The notes under the pieces: model-generated
Seen by the model: the letters and a program-made list of their open reading frames with translations, nothing else
What the model was told of the DNA's origin: nothing
The model's database searches: none
Origin: Fluviirhizobium alvei
Lineage (GTDB): Bacteria; Pseudomonadota; Alphaproteobacteria; Rhizobiales; Rhizobiaceae
DNA: 64,000 nucleotides
Direction of reading: 5' to 3'
Assembly: GCF_030551875.1 (NCBI RefSeq)
Contig: NZ_JAUOZU010000002.1
Location: 1 to 64,000 of the forward strand
Translations under genes and position numbers: made by a program
Shown: in pieces, positions 24,727 to 33,605 of the stretch
How positions within the stretch are numbered: position 1 is the stretch's first letter
Layout of the letters: the number at the start of each line of letters is the position of its first letter

Positions 24727-26424
24727 ATGACCAGAAGAGCAGGGCGCAAGACAGATCCGGCAGCACAAAGGCTGCTCGCGATCGAGAGCGGTGAACGACC
24801 GAGGCTCCGGCTTGCGACGGCTCTGATCCTGGCCGGCGGCCTGTTGGTGCCGGTTCAGTCGGCAATTGCGGCTTACGGGCTGGGACGCGTCGCGCTCGAT
24901 CCCGCGCTCGATGCCCCCATTCTCGGGCTGGTTCTCGCCTTTGCCCTTGCCGGGCTTCTGCGGATGGCGCTCGATCTTTATGGTGGACGTCTGGCCTTCC
25001 TGGCGGCGCAATCGGCCATCGACCGGCTTCGAAACCGGCGCGTCGCCACCGCGCTTCTGACGTCGCCCTTTGCTTCCGGCCAGCTTTCCTCGGCAGCGCA
25101 TGCCGCACTCATCGGCGAGAAACTCGATCTCCTGGCGCCCTATTTTTCCCGCTACTGGCCGGCGCGCCGCAAGGTCATGCTGTTGCCCTTCGTCATCCTT
25201 GCCGTCACGGCCTGGTATTCCTGGGCGGTGGCGCTGATCCTCCTCGTTGCCGGGCCGCTCATCCCGCTCTTCATGGCTTTGATCGGCATTTCGGCGCGCA
25301 ACCTCTCCGAAAAGCAGCTCGCCGAAACGGCCTCCATCAACGCGCTTCTGCTCGAACGTCTCAATGCGCTTGCCGATATCCGCCTGCTCGATGGCCGGGC
25401 CACCATGCTCAGCCAGTTTGCGGCCAGTGCCGAAGCGCTCCGGCTGCGCACCATGGCCGTCCTGCGCATCGCCTTTCTGTCATCGACGGTGCTTGAACTT
25501 TTCTCGGCGCTGGGTGTGGCGCTCGTCGCCGTCTATGTCGGTTTCAGCCTGCTTGGCGTCTTCTCCTTCGGCAGCTGGGGCACGCCGCTTGGCCTGTCGG
25601 AAGGCCTGCTCCTGCTGCTTTTGGCGCCGGAATTCTTCAATCCGCTGCGCGAACTGGCCGCCGGCTGGCATGATCGCGCTTCCGCACTCGCCGTCGCCGG
25701 CGAGATCGATGCCGAGGAGAAACGCGATCCGCTGCGTATTCTGGGTCGGGGTGCGGTCGCCGAATCGCTTGCCGGTCCACTCTCGCTTGAGACACGCGAT
25801 CTCGTGGCCGAACTGCCGGGAACGGCCGCCATCGCCTATCCCGATTTCGTGATCCGGACCGGCGAGACGGTGGCGGTGAGCGGCCCGAGCGGCGTCGGCA
25901 AGAGCCTGCTTCTGAGCCTCCTTGCCGGCCTCATTCCGCCCCGCAGCGGCTCGATCCTCGTTCATGGCGCGCTGCTTGACGACAGCAACGCCGATCGCTG
26001 GCGGGCCGAGATTGCCTGGATCCCGCAGCGGCCGAAATTCCGCAGTGCCAGCATCCGCGCCAATCTCTGCGGTTCAGCCCAGCCGCTCGATCACGAAAGG
26101 CTGGATCGCGCCCTTGCGCTGGCTGGTCTGCAGGAGGTGATTGCGCGCCTGCCACGCGGGCTCGATACAAGGCTCGGCGAAAGCGGTAGCCAGCTTTCGG
26201 GCGGTGAGGCGCGTCGCCTGATGATCGCGCGTGCGCTCTATGCCGACGCCACGCTTATCCTTGCCGACGAACCCACCGCCGATCTCGATGCCGACAATGC
26301 CGCCCGGGTTGCGGATGCCCTGCTTGGCCTTTCGAATGGCGGCCGCACCCTCATCGTCGCCACCCACGATCAGGACCTTGTGGGGCGGATGGACCGCGTC
26401 ATTGCGCTTGGAGGTCAGCCATGA
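24727..26424 (+). CDS. cydD: CydD subunit of the heterodimeric thiol-reductant ABC exporter
   Basis: Half-transporter of 565 aa. CydDC exports glutathione or cysteine to the periplasm and is required for cytochrome bd assembly. A six-helix membrane domain (about residues 25-310) precedes the ATPase with Walker A GPSGVGKS, signature LSGGEARRLMIARAL and Walker B LILADEPTADLD. ATG 24727 was preferred over an in-frame TTG at 24685. Its stop overlaps the cydC start by 4 nt (ATGA). An FNR-type box lies upstream. Confidence 0.92.
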   Translation: MTRRAGRKTDPAAQRLLAIESGERPRLRLATALILAGGLLVPVQSAIAAYGLGRVALDPALDAPILGLVLAFALAGLLRMALDLYGGRLAFLAAQSAIDRLRNRRVATALLTSPFASGQLSSAAHAALIGEKLDLLAPYFSRYWPARRKVMLLPFVILAVTAWYSWAVALILLVAGPLIPLFMALIGISARNLSEKQLAETASINALLLERLNALADIRLLDGRATMLSQFAASAEALRLRTMAVLRIAFLSSTVLELFSALGVALVAVYVGFSLLGVFSFGSWGTPLGLSEGLLLLLLAPEFFNPLRELAAGWHDRASALAVAGEIDAEEKRDPLRILGRGAVAESLAGPLSLETRDLVAELPGTAAIAYPDFVIRTGETVAVSGPSGVGKSLLLSLLAGLIPPRSGSILVHGALLDDSNADRWRAEIAWIPQRPKFRSASIRANLCGSAQPLDHERLDRALALAGLQEVIARLPRGLDTRLGESGSQLSGGEARRLMIARALYADATLILADEPTADLDADNAARVADALLGLSNGGRTLIVATHDQDLVGRMDRVIALGGQP

Positions 26425-28091
26425 AGCGGCTCTTTCGCATTGCCGTTACGGTCTGGAAGCCGCATGCCGGCAAGCTGTTGCTTGGTGCGCTGCTGTCGGT
26501 GCTGGTGCTCGCCATGGGCCTGTCGTTGCTCGGCCTGTCGGGCTGGTTCATCACCGCCTCGGGTCTAGCCGGGCTTGCCGGCCTCGGCATCGCCTTCGAT
26601 GTCTTTCGCCCGAGCGCGATGATCCGTTTCCTGGCGCTCGGTCGTGCCGGCACCCGCTATGGCGAGCGGCTCTATGTCCATGATGCGACCCTGCGCGGGC
26701 TGGCCGAACTCCGGCTGCGGTTGCTCAATTCGATGAGCCATCTTCCTGTCCGCCGCATGAGCGCCCTCAATGGGTCCGAGCGGCTCAACCATCTGACCAC
26801 CGACGTCGATGCGCTTGATGGCATCGCTTCACGGCTCCTCATTCCGCTGATTGCCGCCGCCATTCTCCTGCCCGCGGCCTTTGCCATCGTCTGGCGGATG
26901 GCGGGCATAGCCATGGCGCTTTCCCAGACCGCCAGCCTGCTTGTGGGCGTCATCGCCGCCTTCGCGCTGACCACAAGCCTGGGCCGCAAGCCGTCGCGAC
27001 GCGCCCACCGCGCCATGCAGGCCGTGCGCCTGCGCTTCATCGATACGCTGCGGGCGCAATCGGAAACCATCATGGAAGGGGAGGCGGACCGCGCAGCGCG
27101 ATCGGTTCTTGCGGCCCATGATCGCCTGCAGGCAGCGCAGAAGGACGTCGATCGCTCCGAACGTCTCGGCAGCTTCGTTCTTGCCGCCGCGGCCACCACG
27201 TCTGCATCTCTCAGCCTGCTGCTTGCGATCCTGTTGGCCCGGTCGGGCGCGCTCGAACTGCCGCTCGCCGCCGCCGGCTTCTTCGTTGCGCTGGCGCTGC
27301 CGGAAGTCACGGCACCGCTGGTGCGCGCTGCGGCCGATTATGCGCGCATGGCCGATGCCGCCCGCCGCATCGATCCGCAACTGCATCCGGAGCCGTCACC
27401 CGAACGCGCTGCAAAGACAGGTTCCGCCGTCGCCGCGTCTGCGCCGGTGCTCGCCTTCGACCATATCACTTTCCGGCAGGGTGACCGTATCATCCTCCGC
27501 GATTTCTCGCTTTCGCTGCAGGTGGGCGAAACGGTTGCGCTGGTCGGCGAAAGCGGCGTCGGCAAGAGCACCTTGCTTCTGCTCGCGGCCGGCCAGATGG
27601 AGCCGGAGGCCGGCCATATCCACCTTCATGGCCGGGCGATCGGCGACTGGGCCGAACCCGATCTCCTCCGCGCGGTGACCTATCTTCCCCAGCGCAGCGC
27701 CCTCATGAGCGGCACCATTTTCGAGGCGCTGCAACTGGCAAGGCCGGATCTGACGGTTGACGAGGCCTGGTCGGTACTCTCGGCCGTGGCGCTTGATCGC
27801 GTCATCGATGCGCGCGGCGGCCTGGCCTCCCGGCTCACCGAAGCGGGCGCCGGTCTGTCGGGCGGCGAGCAGCGGCGTCTGACGCTGGCACGCGCGCTTC
27901 TCAGGCGTCCGTCGCTTCTGCTGCTCGACGAGCCGACCGAGGGACTCGACGAGGCGACGGCAGAGACGGTGCTAAAGGGCATTCGTGCCTATCTGGAGCC
28001 GGAAACTGCCATTCTTCTCGCCTCCCACCGTGCGGCAGAACGACGCTGGGCGGATCGCAACCTGCTGGTTTCCAGGCCTTCTGGCGCTTAA
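26421..28091 (+). CDS. cydC: CydC subunit of the heterodimeric thiol-reductant ABC exporter
   Basis: Second half-transporter, 556 aa. The N-terminal membrane domain carries the CydC-typical LLGLSGWFITASGLAGL and RFLALGRAGTRYGERLYVHDATLRGLAELR segments. The ATPase part shows GESGVGKST, LSGGEQRRLTLARAL and LLLLDEPTEGLDE. The start overlaps cydD by 4 nt. cydA begins 107 nt downstream behind its own FNR-type box, so cydDC and cydABX are probably separate but co-regulated units. Confidence 0.92.
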   Translation: MKRLFRIAVTVWKPHAGKLLLGALLSVLVLAMGLSLLGLSGWFITASGLAGLAGLGIAFDVFRPSAMIRFLALGRAGTRYGERLYVHDATLRGLAELRLRLLNSMSHLPVRRMSALNGSERLNHLTTDVDALDGIASRLLIPLIAAAILLPAAFAIVWRMAGIAMALSQTASLLVGVIAAFALTTSLGRKPSRRAHRAMQAVRLRFIDTLRAQSETIMEGEADRAARSVLAAHDRLQAAQKDVDRSERLGSFVLAAAATTSASLSLLLAILLARSGALELPLAAAGFFVALALPEVTAPLVRAAADYARMADAARRIDPQLHPEPSPERAAKTGSAVAASAPVLAFDHITFRQGDRIILRDFSLSLQVGETVALVGESGVGKSTLLLLAAGQMEPEAGHIHLHGRAIGDWAEPDLLRAVTYLPQRSALMSGTIFEALQLARPDLTVDEAWSVLSAVALDRVIDARGGLASRLTEAGAGLSGGEQRRLTLARALLRRPSLLLLDEPTEGLDEATAETVLKGIRAYLEPETAILLASHRAAERRWADRNLLVSRPSGA

Positions 28092-28113
28092 GGCGCATTG
28101 GAAATACACCTTA

Positions 28114-28127
28114 TTGATCTCAATCAA
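28114..28127. promoter_or_regulatory. FNR/FixK-type box upstream of cydABX
   Basis: TTGATCTCAATCAA is an exact match to TTGAT-N4-ATCAA, centred about 79 nt before the cydA ATG. With the identical motif before cydD it predicts induction of both the oxidase and its assembly exporter at low oxygen. Confidence 0.82.
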
Positions 28128-28198
28128 AGTGTACGGCCCCTGTTTTGGCTAGTACATATAGTGCATTTTATATGCATTTTTGACTGGAGTGAGATGAG

Positions 28199-29800
28199 AT
28201 GATGGACATTGATGTCGTAGAGCTGTCACGCCTGCAATTTGCGATGACGGCGCTTTACCATTTCCTCTTCGTTCCCCTCACTTTGGGCCTGTCCATCCTC
28301 GTTGCGATCATGGAGACGGTCTATGTCATGACCGATCGTCCGATCTGGCGGCAGATGACCAAATTCTGGGGAACCCTGTTTGGAATCAATTTCGTTCTCG
28401 GTGTCGCCACCGGGATCACCATGGAATTCCAGTTCGGCATGAACTGGAGCTATTACAGCCATTATGTCGGCGATATTTTTGGTGCCCCGCTTGCCATCGA
28501 GGGCCTGATGGCCTTCTTCCTCGAAGCGACCTTCGTTGGCCTGTTCTTCTTCGGCTGGGACAAACTGTCGAAGGTGGCACATCTGGTCGTCGCCTGGCTG
28601 GTGGCGATCGGCTCGAACTTTTCGGCGCTGTGGATCCTGATCGCCAATGGCTGGATGCAGCATCCGGTCGGCGCCACCTTCAACCCCGTCACCATGCGCA
28701 TGGAAATGACCAGCTTCTTCGAGGTCATGTTCAACGAAGTCGCGCAGGCGAAATTCGTCCATACCGTCTCGGCAGGCTATGTCACCGCCTCGGTCTTCGT
28801 GCTCGGCGTTTCGGCCTGGTATCTGCTGAAGGGCCGTCACATCGATCTCGCCCGCCGGTCGATAGCGGTGGCGGCGAGCTTCGGCCTTGCCTCGGCGCTC
28901 TCCGTCGTCGTTCTCGGCGATGAATCGGGCTATTCGGTCGGCTATTCGCAGAAGATGAAGATGGCGGCCATCGAAGGCATGTGGGAAACCCAGCCGGCAC
29001 CGGCCTCCTTCACCCTTGTCGGCTTTCCCGATCAGAAGGCGCGCGAAACCCATTACGCCATCCATATTCCCTATGTGATGGGCCTGATCGGCACCCGTTC
29101 GCTGACCGAGCAAATTCCCGGCATCGACAAGCTGGTTGCCGAGGGCGAAGCCCGCATCCGTTCGGGAATCCAGGCCTATGATGCGCTGATGGCAATCCGC
29201 GCCAACAAGCATCAGGTCACTCCGGAACTCAAGAGCCGCTTCGAGGAACATGGGGCCGATCTCGGCTTTGCGCTTCTGCTCAAGCGTTATGTCGACGATC
29301 CGCGCCAGGCGACGCCGGAACAGATCACCATGGCGGCGAACGACACGGTTCCCACCGTCTGGCCCCTGTTCTGGGCCTTCCGCATCATGGTCGGCCTCGG
29401 CTTCTCCTTCATCGCGGTCATGGCCTGGTTCTTCTACATGTCGTCGTTTAGGCGCATGCAGTTCCCGCGCTTTGCGCTCTGGCTCGCCGTCATCATCATC
29501 CCGACGCCCTGGATTGCCGCCGAACTCGGCTGGTTCGTCGCCGAATTCGGTCGCCAGCCCTGGGTGGTGGATGGCGTTCTGCCCACGGTACTGGCTGCGT
29601 CCCAGCTCAGCGTGACCGATCTCCTGATCACGCTCGCCGGTTTCGTGCTCTTCTACACGGTGCTGTTCGTGGTCGAGATGGGCCTGATGATCAAATATAT
29701 CCGCAAGGGTCCGCATCAGGATGTCGCTGAAACCGATGTCTGGATGGCCAGCCACAGTGGCCGGCTCGCCGGTGCCCCTGCACCCCTTCCTGCGGAGTAA
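28199..29800 (+). CDS. cydA: Cytochrome bd ubiquinol oxidase subunit I
   Basis: Haem-carrying subunit of the bd quinol oxidase, 533 aa, multi-span membrane protein. Haem ligands are placed at His21, His188 (KFVHTVSAGYV) and Met397 (FRIMVGLG), and the proton-channel glutamates at Glu101 and Glu109 (EGLMAFFLEA). The loop between about residues 250 and 390 is long, as in the E. coli-type enzyme. GWFVAEFGRQPWVV is the C-terminal family signature. Two adjacent ATGs (28199, 28202) follow a GGAGTGAG ribosome binding site. Together with cydB and cydX it forms the complete oxidase. Confidence 0.95.
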   Translation: MMDIDVVELSRLQFAMTALYHFLFVPLTLGLSILVAIMETVYVMTDRPIWRQMTKFWGTLFGINFVLGVATGITMEFQFGMNWSYYSHYVGDIFGAPLAIEGLMAFFLEATFVGLFFFGWDKLSKVAHLVVAWLVAIGSNFSALWILIANGWMQHPVGATFNPVTMRMEMTSFFEVMFNEVAQAKFVHTVSAGYVTASVFVLGVSAWYLLKGRHIDLARRSIAVAASFGLASALSVVVLGDESGYSVGYSQKMKMAAIEGMWETQPAPASFTLVGFPDQKARETHYAIHIPYVMGLIGTRSLTEQIPGIDKLVAEGEARIRSGIQAYDALMAIRANKHQVTPELKSRFEEHGADLGFALLLKRYVDDPRQATPEQITMAANDTVPTVWPLFWAFRIMVGLGFSFIAVMAWFFYMSSFRRMQFPRFALWLAVIIIPTPWIAAELGWFVAEFGRQPWVVDGVLPTVLAASQLSVTDLLITLAGFVLFYTVLFVVEMGLMIKYIRKGPHQDVAETDVWMASHSGRLAGAPAPLPAE

Positions 29801-30957
29801 TGGTGATGGTTCTTTTCGAACTGATTGATTTCGATCTCCTGCGCGTCGTCTGGTGGCTGCTCCTGGGCGTCCTGCTCACCGGCTTTGCGCTCACGGATGG
29901 CTTTGATCTGGGCGTCGGCGCGCTTCTGCCCTTCGTTGCCCGCACCGATATGGAGCGCCGCATCGCGCTCAACACGATCGGCCCGGTCTGGGAAGGCAAC
30001 CAGGTCTGGTTCATCCTCGGCGGCGGCGCCATCTTCGCCGCCTGGCCGCCGCTCTATGCGGTCAGCTTCTCGGGCTTTTATCTGGCGATGTTTGCCGTTC
30101 TGGCGGCCCTCATCCTGCGTCCGGTCGGCTTCAAGTACCGCTCCAAGCGCGACAGCGCCCTCTGGCGGTCGGCCTGGGACTGGGCGCTTTTCGTCGGCGG
30201 CGCGGTGCCGGCACTGATTTTCGGCGTTGCCATGGGCAATGTGCTGCAGGGCGTGCCCTTCCGCTTCAACGAGGATCTGATGATCTTCTATGAAGGCAGC
30301 TTCTTCGGCCTGCTCAATCCCTTCGCGCTGCTGGTCGGGGTCGTGTCGCTCTCCATGCTCGTCATGCATGGCGCCGCCTGGCTCAACCTCAAGACTGAAG
30401 GCACAGTCCAGGCTCGGGCCCGCAAGATCGGTGCTGCCGCTGCCCTCATAACCATCGCGACTTTCGTACTGGCCGGTGTCTGGCTGGCCTATGGCATCAC
30501 CGGCTATGAAATCACCAGCGTCATCGCGCCGGGGTCGCCCTCCAATCCGCTGCTGAAGGACGCTGCGGCGAGCGGAAACTGGCTTGCGGCCTATTCGGTA
30601 CGGCCGTGGATCGCAGTGGCACCGGTGCTCGGAATAATTGGTGCTACCCTGGCTTACCTCGGATTGAGGGCCGGACGCGAAGTCTCGACGCTGCTCTATT
30701 CGAAACTGGCGATCATCGGCATCATCGCAACGGCGGGGCTCACCATGTTCCCCTTCATCCTGCCGTCGTCGCTGGATCCGAAGGCATCGCTGACCGTCTG
30801 GGATGCCTCGTCCTCGCACCAGACCCTGTTCGTGATGCTTGTGGCTGCCGTCATCTTCATGCCGATCATCCTCGCCTACACCGCCTGGGTCTACAAGGTT
30901 CTGTGGGGCAAGGTCACAGCCGCCGAGATCACCGTCAAATCTGAATCCGTCTACTGA
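29800..30957 (+). CDS. cydB: Cytochrome bd ubiquinol oxidase subunit II
   Basis: Structural subunit of the bd oxidase, 385 aa with about eight or nine membrane helices. The N-terminal signature GFALTDGFDLGVGALLPF and GPVWEGNQVWFILGGGAIFAAWP are diagnostic. The first ATG (29800) shares its A with the cydA stop codon. A second ATG two codons further (29806) is also possible. The C-terminal segment LAYTAWVYKVLWGKVT precedes cydX by 14 nt. Confidence 0.95.
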   Translation: MVMVLFELIDFDLLRVVWWLLLGVLLTGFALTDGFDLGVGALLPFVARTDMERRIALNTIGPVWEGNQVWFILGGGAIFAAWPPLYAVSFSGFYLAMFAVLAALILRPVGFKYRSKRDSALWRSAWDWALFVGGAVPALIFGVAMGNVLQGVPFRFNEDLMIFYEGSFFGLLNPFALLVGVVSLSMLVMHGAAWLNLKTEGTVQARARKIGAAAALITIATFVLAGVWLAYGITGYEITSVIAPGSPSNPLLKDAAASGNWLAAYSVRPWIAVAPVLGIIGATLAYLGLRAGREVSTLLYSKLAIIGIIATAGLTMFPFILPSSLDPKASLTVWDASSSHQTLFVMLVAAVIFMPIILAYTAWVYKVLWGKVTAAEITVKSESVY

Positions 30958-30971
30958 GAAAGGATCCTATC

Positions 30972-31103
30972 ATGTGGTATTTCGCCTGGCTTCTCGGCCT
31001 TCCACTCGCCGCCCTCTTTGCCGTCGTCAATGCGATGTGGCTCGAAATGCAGGAGGACCGGAAATTGATGCAGACGGTTCCCGTTCCGACCAAGAAAGCG
31101 TAG
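30972..31103 (+). CDS. cydX: CydX/CbdX small subunit of cytochrome bd
   Basis: 43-aa membrane peptide, easily missed because of its size. It begins MWYFAWLLGLPLAALFA and contains NAMWLE, matching the CydX pattern of W-Y-F-A-W-L-G followed by a short hydrophobic helix and an N-x-x-W-x-E end. CydX binds CydA and stabilises the haems. It lies 14 nt after cydB behind an AGAAAGGA ribosome binding site and is followed by a UUCG-type hairpin. Confidence 0.92.
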   Translation: MWYFAWLLGLPLAALFAVVNAMWLEMQEDRKLMQTVPVPTKKA

Positions 31104-31128
31104 TCTGCTTTTCAATGTTCTTGATCAT

Positions 31129-31149
31129 GAGGCGCCTTCGGGGCGCCTC
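31129..31149 (+). terminator. Hairpin after cydX
   Basis: GAGGCGCC (31129-31136) and GGCGCCTC (31142-31149) form an 8-bp stem around a TTCGG loop, followed by GTACTTTTCC. It probably terminates or attenuates the cydABX transcript before the SLAC1/TehA gene. Confidence 0.7.
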
Positions 31150-31173
31150 GTACTTTTCCATGGATGGGCCACC

Positions 31174-32148
31174 ATGAACGCGCATCAGATACCGCCGGGT
31201 GACCGGTTGGAAAACTTCCCGATCACCTTCTTTGCCATTTCGATGGGGCTGATGGGACTGACGCTTGTCTTCCGGGCGGTCGGCCATGCGATCGATCTCG
31301 GCCAGGGGCCGGGCGATTTCATGCTGGGCATCGCCACCTTCGCATTTCTGGCGATCCTCGGCCTCTACGGGGCCAAGATCGTCCGGCACAGGGAGGCCGT
31401 GGTGGCCGAATGGCACCATCCGGTCCGCATCGCCTTCTTTCCGGCCGCCTCGATCTCGCTGCTGTTGCTCGCCACCGCCGCTTTCGAGAGCTTCCCCTCG
31501 CTTGCCCATGGGCTCTGGATCGCTGGCGTTGCGGCACAATCGGTGCTGACGCTCTCGGTGATTGCCGCCTGGATCGGGCATCGCCCGTTCCAGCCCATGC
31601 ATTTGAGCCCGGCCTGGTTCATTCCTGCCGTCGGCAATGTCATCGTGCCGATTGCCGGCGTTCCGCTCGGTTATGGCGAAATCTCCTGGCTGTTCTTCTC
31701 CGGCGGCCTGGTCTTCTGGCTGATCCTGATGACACTCGTCTTCAACCGCATGATCTTTCACGATCCCATTCCCGGGCGGCTGACGCCGACGCTGGTGATC
31801 CTGCTGGCGCCGCCGGCGATTGCTTTCGTCGCCTATCTGCGCCTGTCGGGCGGGGTTGATGGCTTTGCCCGCATCCTCCTCAATATCGGCTATGTCTTCG
31901 CAGCCGTCGTGCTGACGCAGCTGCCCAAGTTCCGCAACCTGCCGTTTGCTCTCTCCTGGTGGGCGCTCTCCTTCCCGGTCGCAGCCCTTTCGGTTGCGTC
32001 GCTGGCCTATGCGCGCGAAACCGCCTCCTTCGCCCACCAGACGATCGGCCTCATTCTCGCGGCCCTGCTGCTCGGCATCGTGCTGACGCTGGCTGTACTC
32101 ACCTTCGGTGCCATCCGCCGGCGAGAAATCTGCAAGCCGGAAGGCTGA
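31174..32148 (+). CDS. SLAC1/TehA-family anion channel
   Basis: Membrane protein of 324 aa with ten predicted hydrophobic helices, as expected for the SLAC1/TehA/C4-dicarboxylate fold. The start ENFPITFFAISMGLMGLTLVFR and the segment FIPAVGNVIVPIAG are typical. Family members conduct small anions, and TehA is linked to tellurite resistance in some hosts. It follows cydX by 70 nt across a hairpin, so partial co-expression with the bd oxidase is possible. The substrate is not evident. Confidence 0.82.
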   Translation: MNAHQIPPGDRLENFPITFFAISMGLMGLTLVFRAVGHAIDLGQGPGDFMLGIATFAFLAILGLYGAKIVRHREAVVAEWHHPVRIAFFPAASISLLLLATAAFESFPSLAHGLWIAGVAAQSVLTLSVIAAWIGHRPFQPMHLSPAWFIPAVGNVIVPIAGVPLGYGEISWLFFSGGLVFWLILMTLVFNRMIFHDPIPGRLTPTLVILLAPPAIAFVAYLRLSGGVDGFARILLNIGYVFAAVVLTQLPKFRNLPFALSWWALSFPVAALSVASLAYARETASFAHQTIGLILAALLLGIVLTLAVLTFGAIRRREICKPEG

Positions 32149-32192
32149 CTTTCGGGTCCGTTGCTCGGACCCTCGATTGAAAGGAATAGACC

Positions 32193-32807
32193 TTGCTCAC
32201 ACGCAGGAAAACGCTCGCCCTCTCGCTCGCGACCATCGCCACCAGCGCCATGGTCGGACGCGCTCATGCCGCCCAGCCGACGAAAAGCGAGGTCTTCTTC
32301 GACAGGGATGCGCCGGTGCTCGGCAATCCGAAAGGCGATGTCACGGTTGCCGAATATTTCGATTACCAGTGTCCCTATTGCAAGAAGAGCTATGACATGG
32401 TTCGCCGGGTGGTGGCCTCCGACGGCAATGTCCGGCTGCTGATGAAGGACTGGCCGGTCTTCGGCGAAGTCTCGGCCTATGCTGCGCAGGCCGCACTCGG
32501 GGCCGCCGAAATCGGCCGCTACGAAGCTGCGCTCGACGGTCTGATGCGCCACGATGGCAAGCTCGATCATGAAGAGGTGCAGTCGATCCTTGCCGATGCC
32601 GGTATCGGCATGCCGGCGCTCATCGAGGCGGTCAATGCCAAGTCCGGCAAGATCAACGGTCTTCTCGATCGGAACTATGCCCAGGCCATGGCCTTCAATT
32701 TCATCGGCACGCCATCCTTCGTGATCGGCAAGGATCTCTATCCGGGCGTGCTCGATGAGAAGGCGCTGACGGCGGCGATCGCCAAGGCGCGCAAGGAAAA
32801 GGCGTAA
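32193..32807 (+). CDS. DsbA-like periplasmic thiol:disulfide oxidoreductase
   Basis: Exported thioredoxin-fold protein of 204 aa with an N-terminal signal (MLTRRKTLALSLATIATSAM, probable cleavage after AHA at about residue 26). The active site is CPYC (Cys60-Cys63) in AEYFDYQCPYCKKSYD and the cis-proline is in FIGTPSFVIG. The start is TTG 32193 with AAGGAA 6 nt upstream. It resembles the DsbA/Com1-like group that forms or isomerises disulfides. Lying near cydDC, which exports thiols, it fits a periplasmic redox theme. Confidence 0.87.
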   Translation: MLTRRKTLALSLATIATSAMVGRAHAAQPTKSEVFFDRDAPVLGNPKGDVTVAEYFDYQCPYCKKSYDMVRRVVASDGNVRLLMKDWPVFGEVSAYAAQAALGAAEIGRYEAALDGLMRHDGKLDHEEVQSILADAGIGMPALIEAVNAKSGKINGLLDRNYAQAMAFNFIGTPSFVIGKDLYPGVLDEKALTAAIAKARKEKA

Positions 32808-32811
32808 AGCG

Positions 32812-32837
32812 GGCAGGGCGGGTCACCCCGCTCTGCC
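32812..32837. terminator. Bidirectional hairpin between the DsbA-like gene and trxC
   Basis: GGCAGGGCGGG (32812-32822) and CCCGCTCTGCC (32827-32837) pair over 11 bp with one mismatch (a G-U wobble in the plus-strand RNA). It lies between two convergent genes and could terminate both. Confidence 0.65.
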
Positions 32838-32846
32838 GTTTGCCGG

Positions 32847-33275
32847 TTATGCCATCTGTTGCAGCCAGCGGCGCAGGTCGCTGCCGCTCATGGCGCCAGC
32901 CCGGCGGGCGATCTCGCGCCCGCCCTTGAACAGGATGAGTGTCGGGATCGACTGGATATGGTAGCGGCTGGCGATGGCCTGTTCGGCATCGGTATCGACC
33001 TTGCCGAACCGCACCTTCGGCTCGAACTCGGCCGCGGCCGCCTCGAACACCGGTGCCATGGCGCGGCAGGGACCGCACCAGGAGGCCCAGAAATCGACCA
33101 CCACCGGCAGATCGTCGGACTTGATCTGACGGTCGAAGTTGGCCGCACCGAGCGCGATCGGATGGCCGGTGAAGAGCTCCGACTTGCAGGTCGGACAGCG
33201 CGCCTCGCGCGCATCCTTTCCGTCCGGAAGCCGGTTGAGCTGGCCACAATGGGGGCAGGGAACGATTCTCGACAT
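32847..33275 (-). CDS. trxC: Thioredoxin 2 (zinc-binding)
   Basis: Cytoplasmic disulfide reductase of 142 aa. An N-terminal zinc motif CPHC...CPTC (Cys7, Cys10, Cys27, Cys30) precedes the thioredoxin domain with active site WCGPC (Cys67-Cys70) and cis-proline in SIPTLILFKGG. This is the TrxC layout, linked in E. coli to oxidative stress resistance. ATG 33275 with GAGGAAAG just upstream was chosen. The frame continues further up but that part lacks homology. Confidence 0.93.
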   Translation of the reverse strand: MSRIVPCPHCGQLNRLPDGKDAREARCPTCKSELFTGHPIALGAANFDRQIKSDDLPVVVDFWASWCGPCRAMAPVFEAAAAEFEPKVRFGKVDTDAEQAIASRYHIQSIPTLILFKGGREIARRAGAMSGSDLRRWLQQMA

Positions 33276-33605
33276 GACTTTCCTCGATGTGCGCGAGGCA
33301 CTGTTTGAATTGCGGCAGAAAACTTGCGCCGTCGCGATAGCTCCAATTTGGGCCCGCGTCGCAAATGCGGTGCCCGTTTTGGGCTCCGATGGCGGTTTCC
33401 ACCCTCGTTTTTCCCCATAAATGTATGAATTCATGGTGAGAATTCAAGATGTGGCTGTGGAGGTGCCGCTTTTGCCTGCGTTATTTTTCCGACTTGCAAA
33501 CCATGTCGCTGGTCGTACAGATATTTTTATATGTCGTAGACAGGCTGTGATGGCTCTGTGCTTCGCCGTAAAATCCGCGCTCAATATCAATCAGGGTCTC
33601 AGGCA
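33276..33605. other. Intergenic region between trxC and the dimethylglycine-dehydrogenase-like gene
   Basis: About 330 bp without a credible gene. It should contain the divergent promoters. Visible structure: two direct copies of GTCGTA starting at 33512 and 33533, exactly 21 bp apart (GTCGTACAG and GTCGTAGACAG), with a related GTCGCT at 33505. Same-face direct repeats like these suit an AraC- or LysR-type activator. AT-rich TATTTTTATAT lies between them. Confidence 0.5.
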
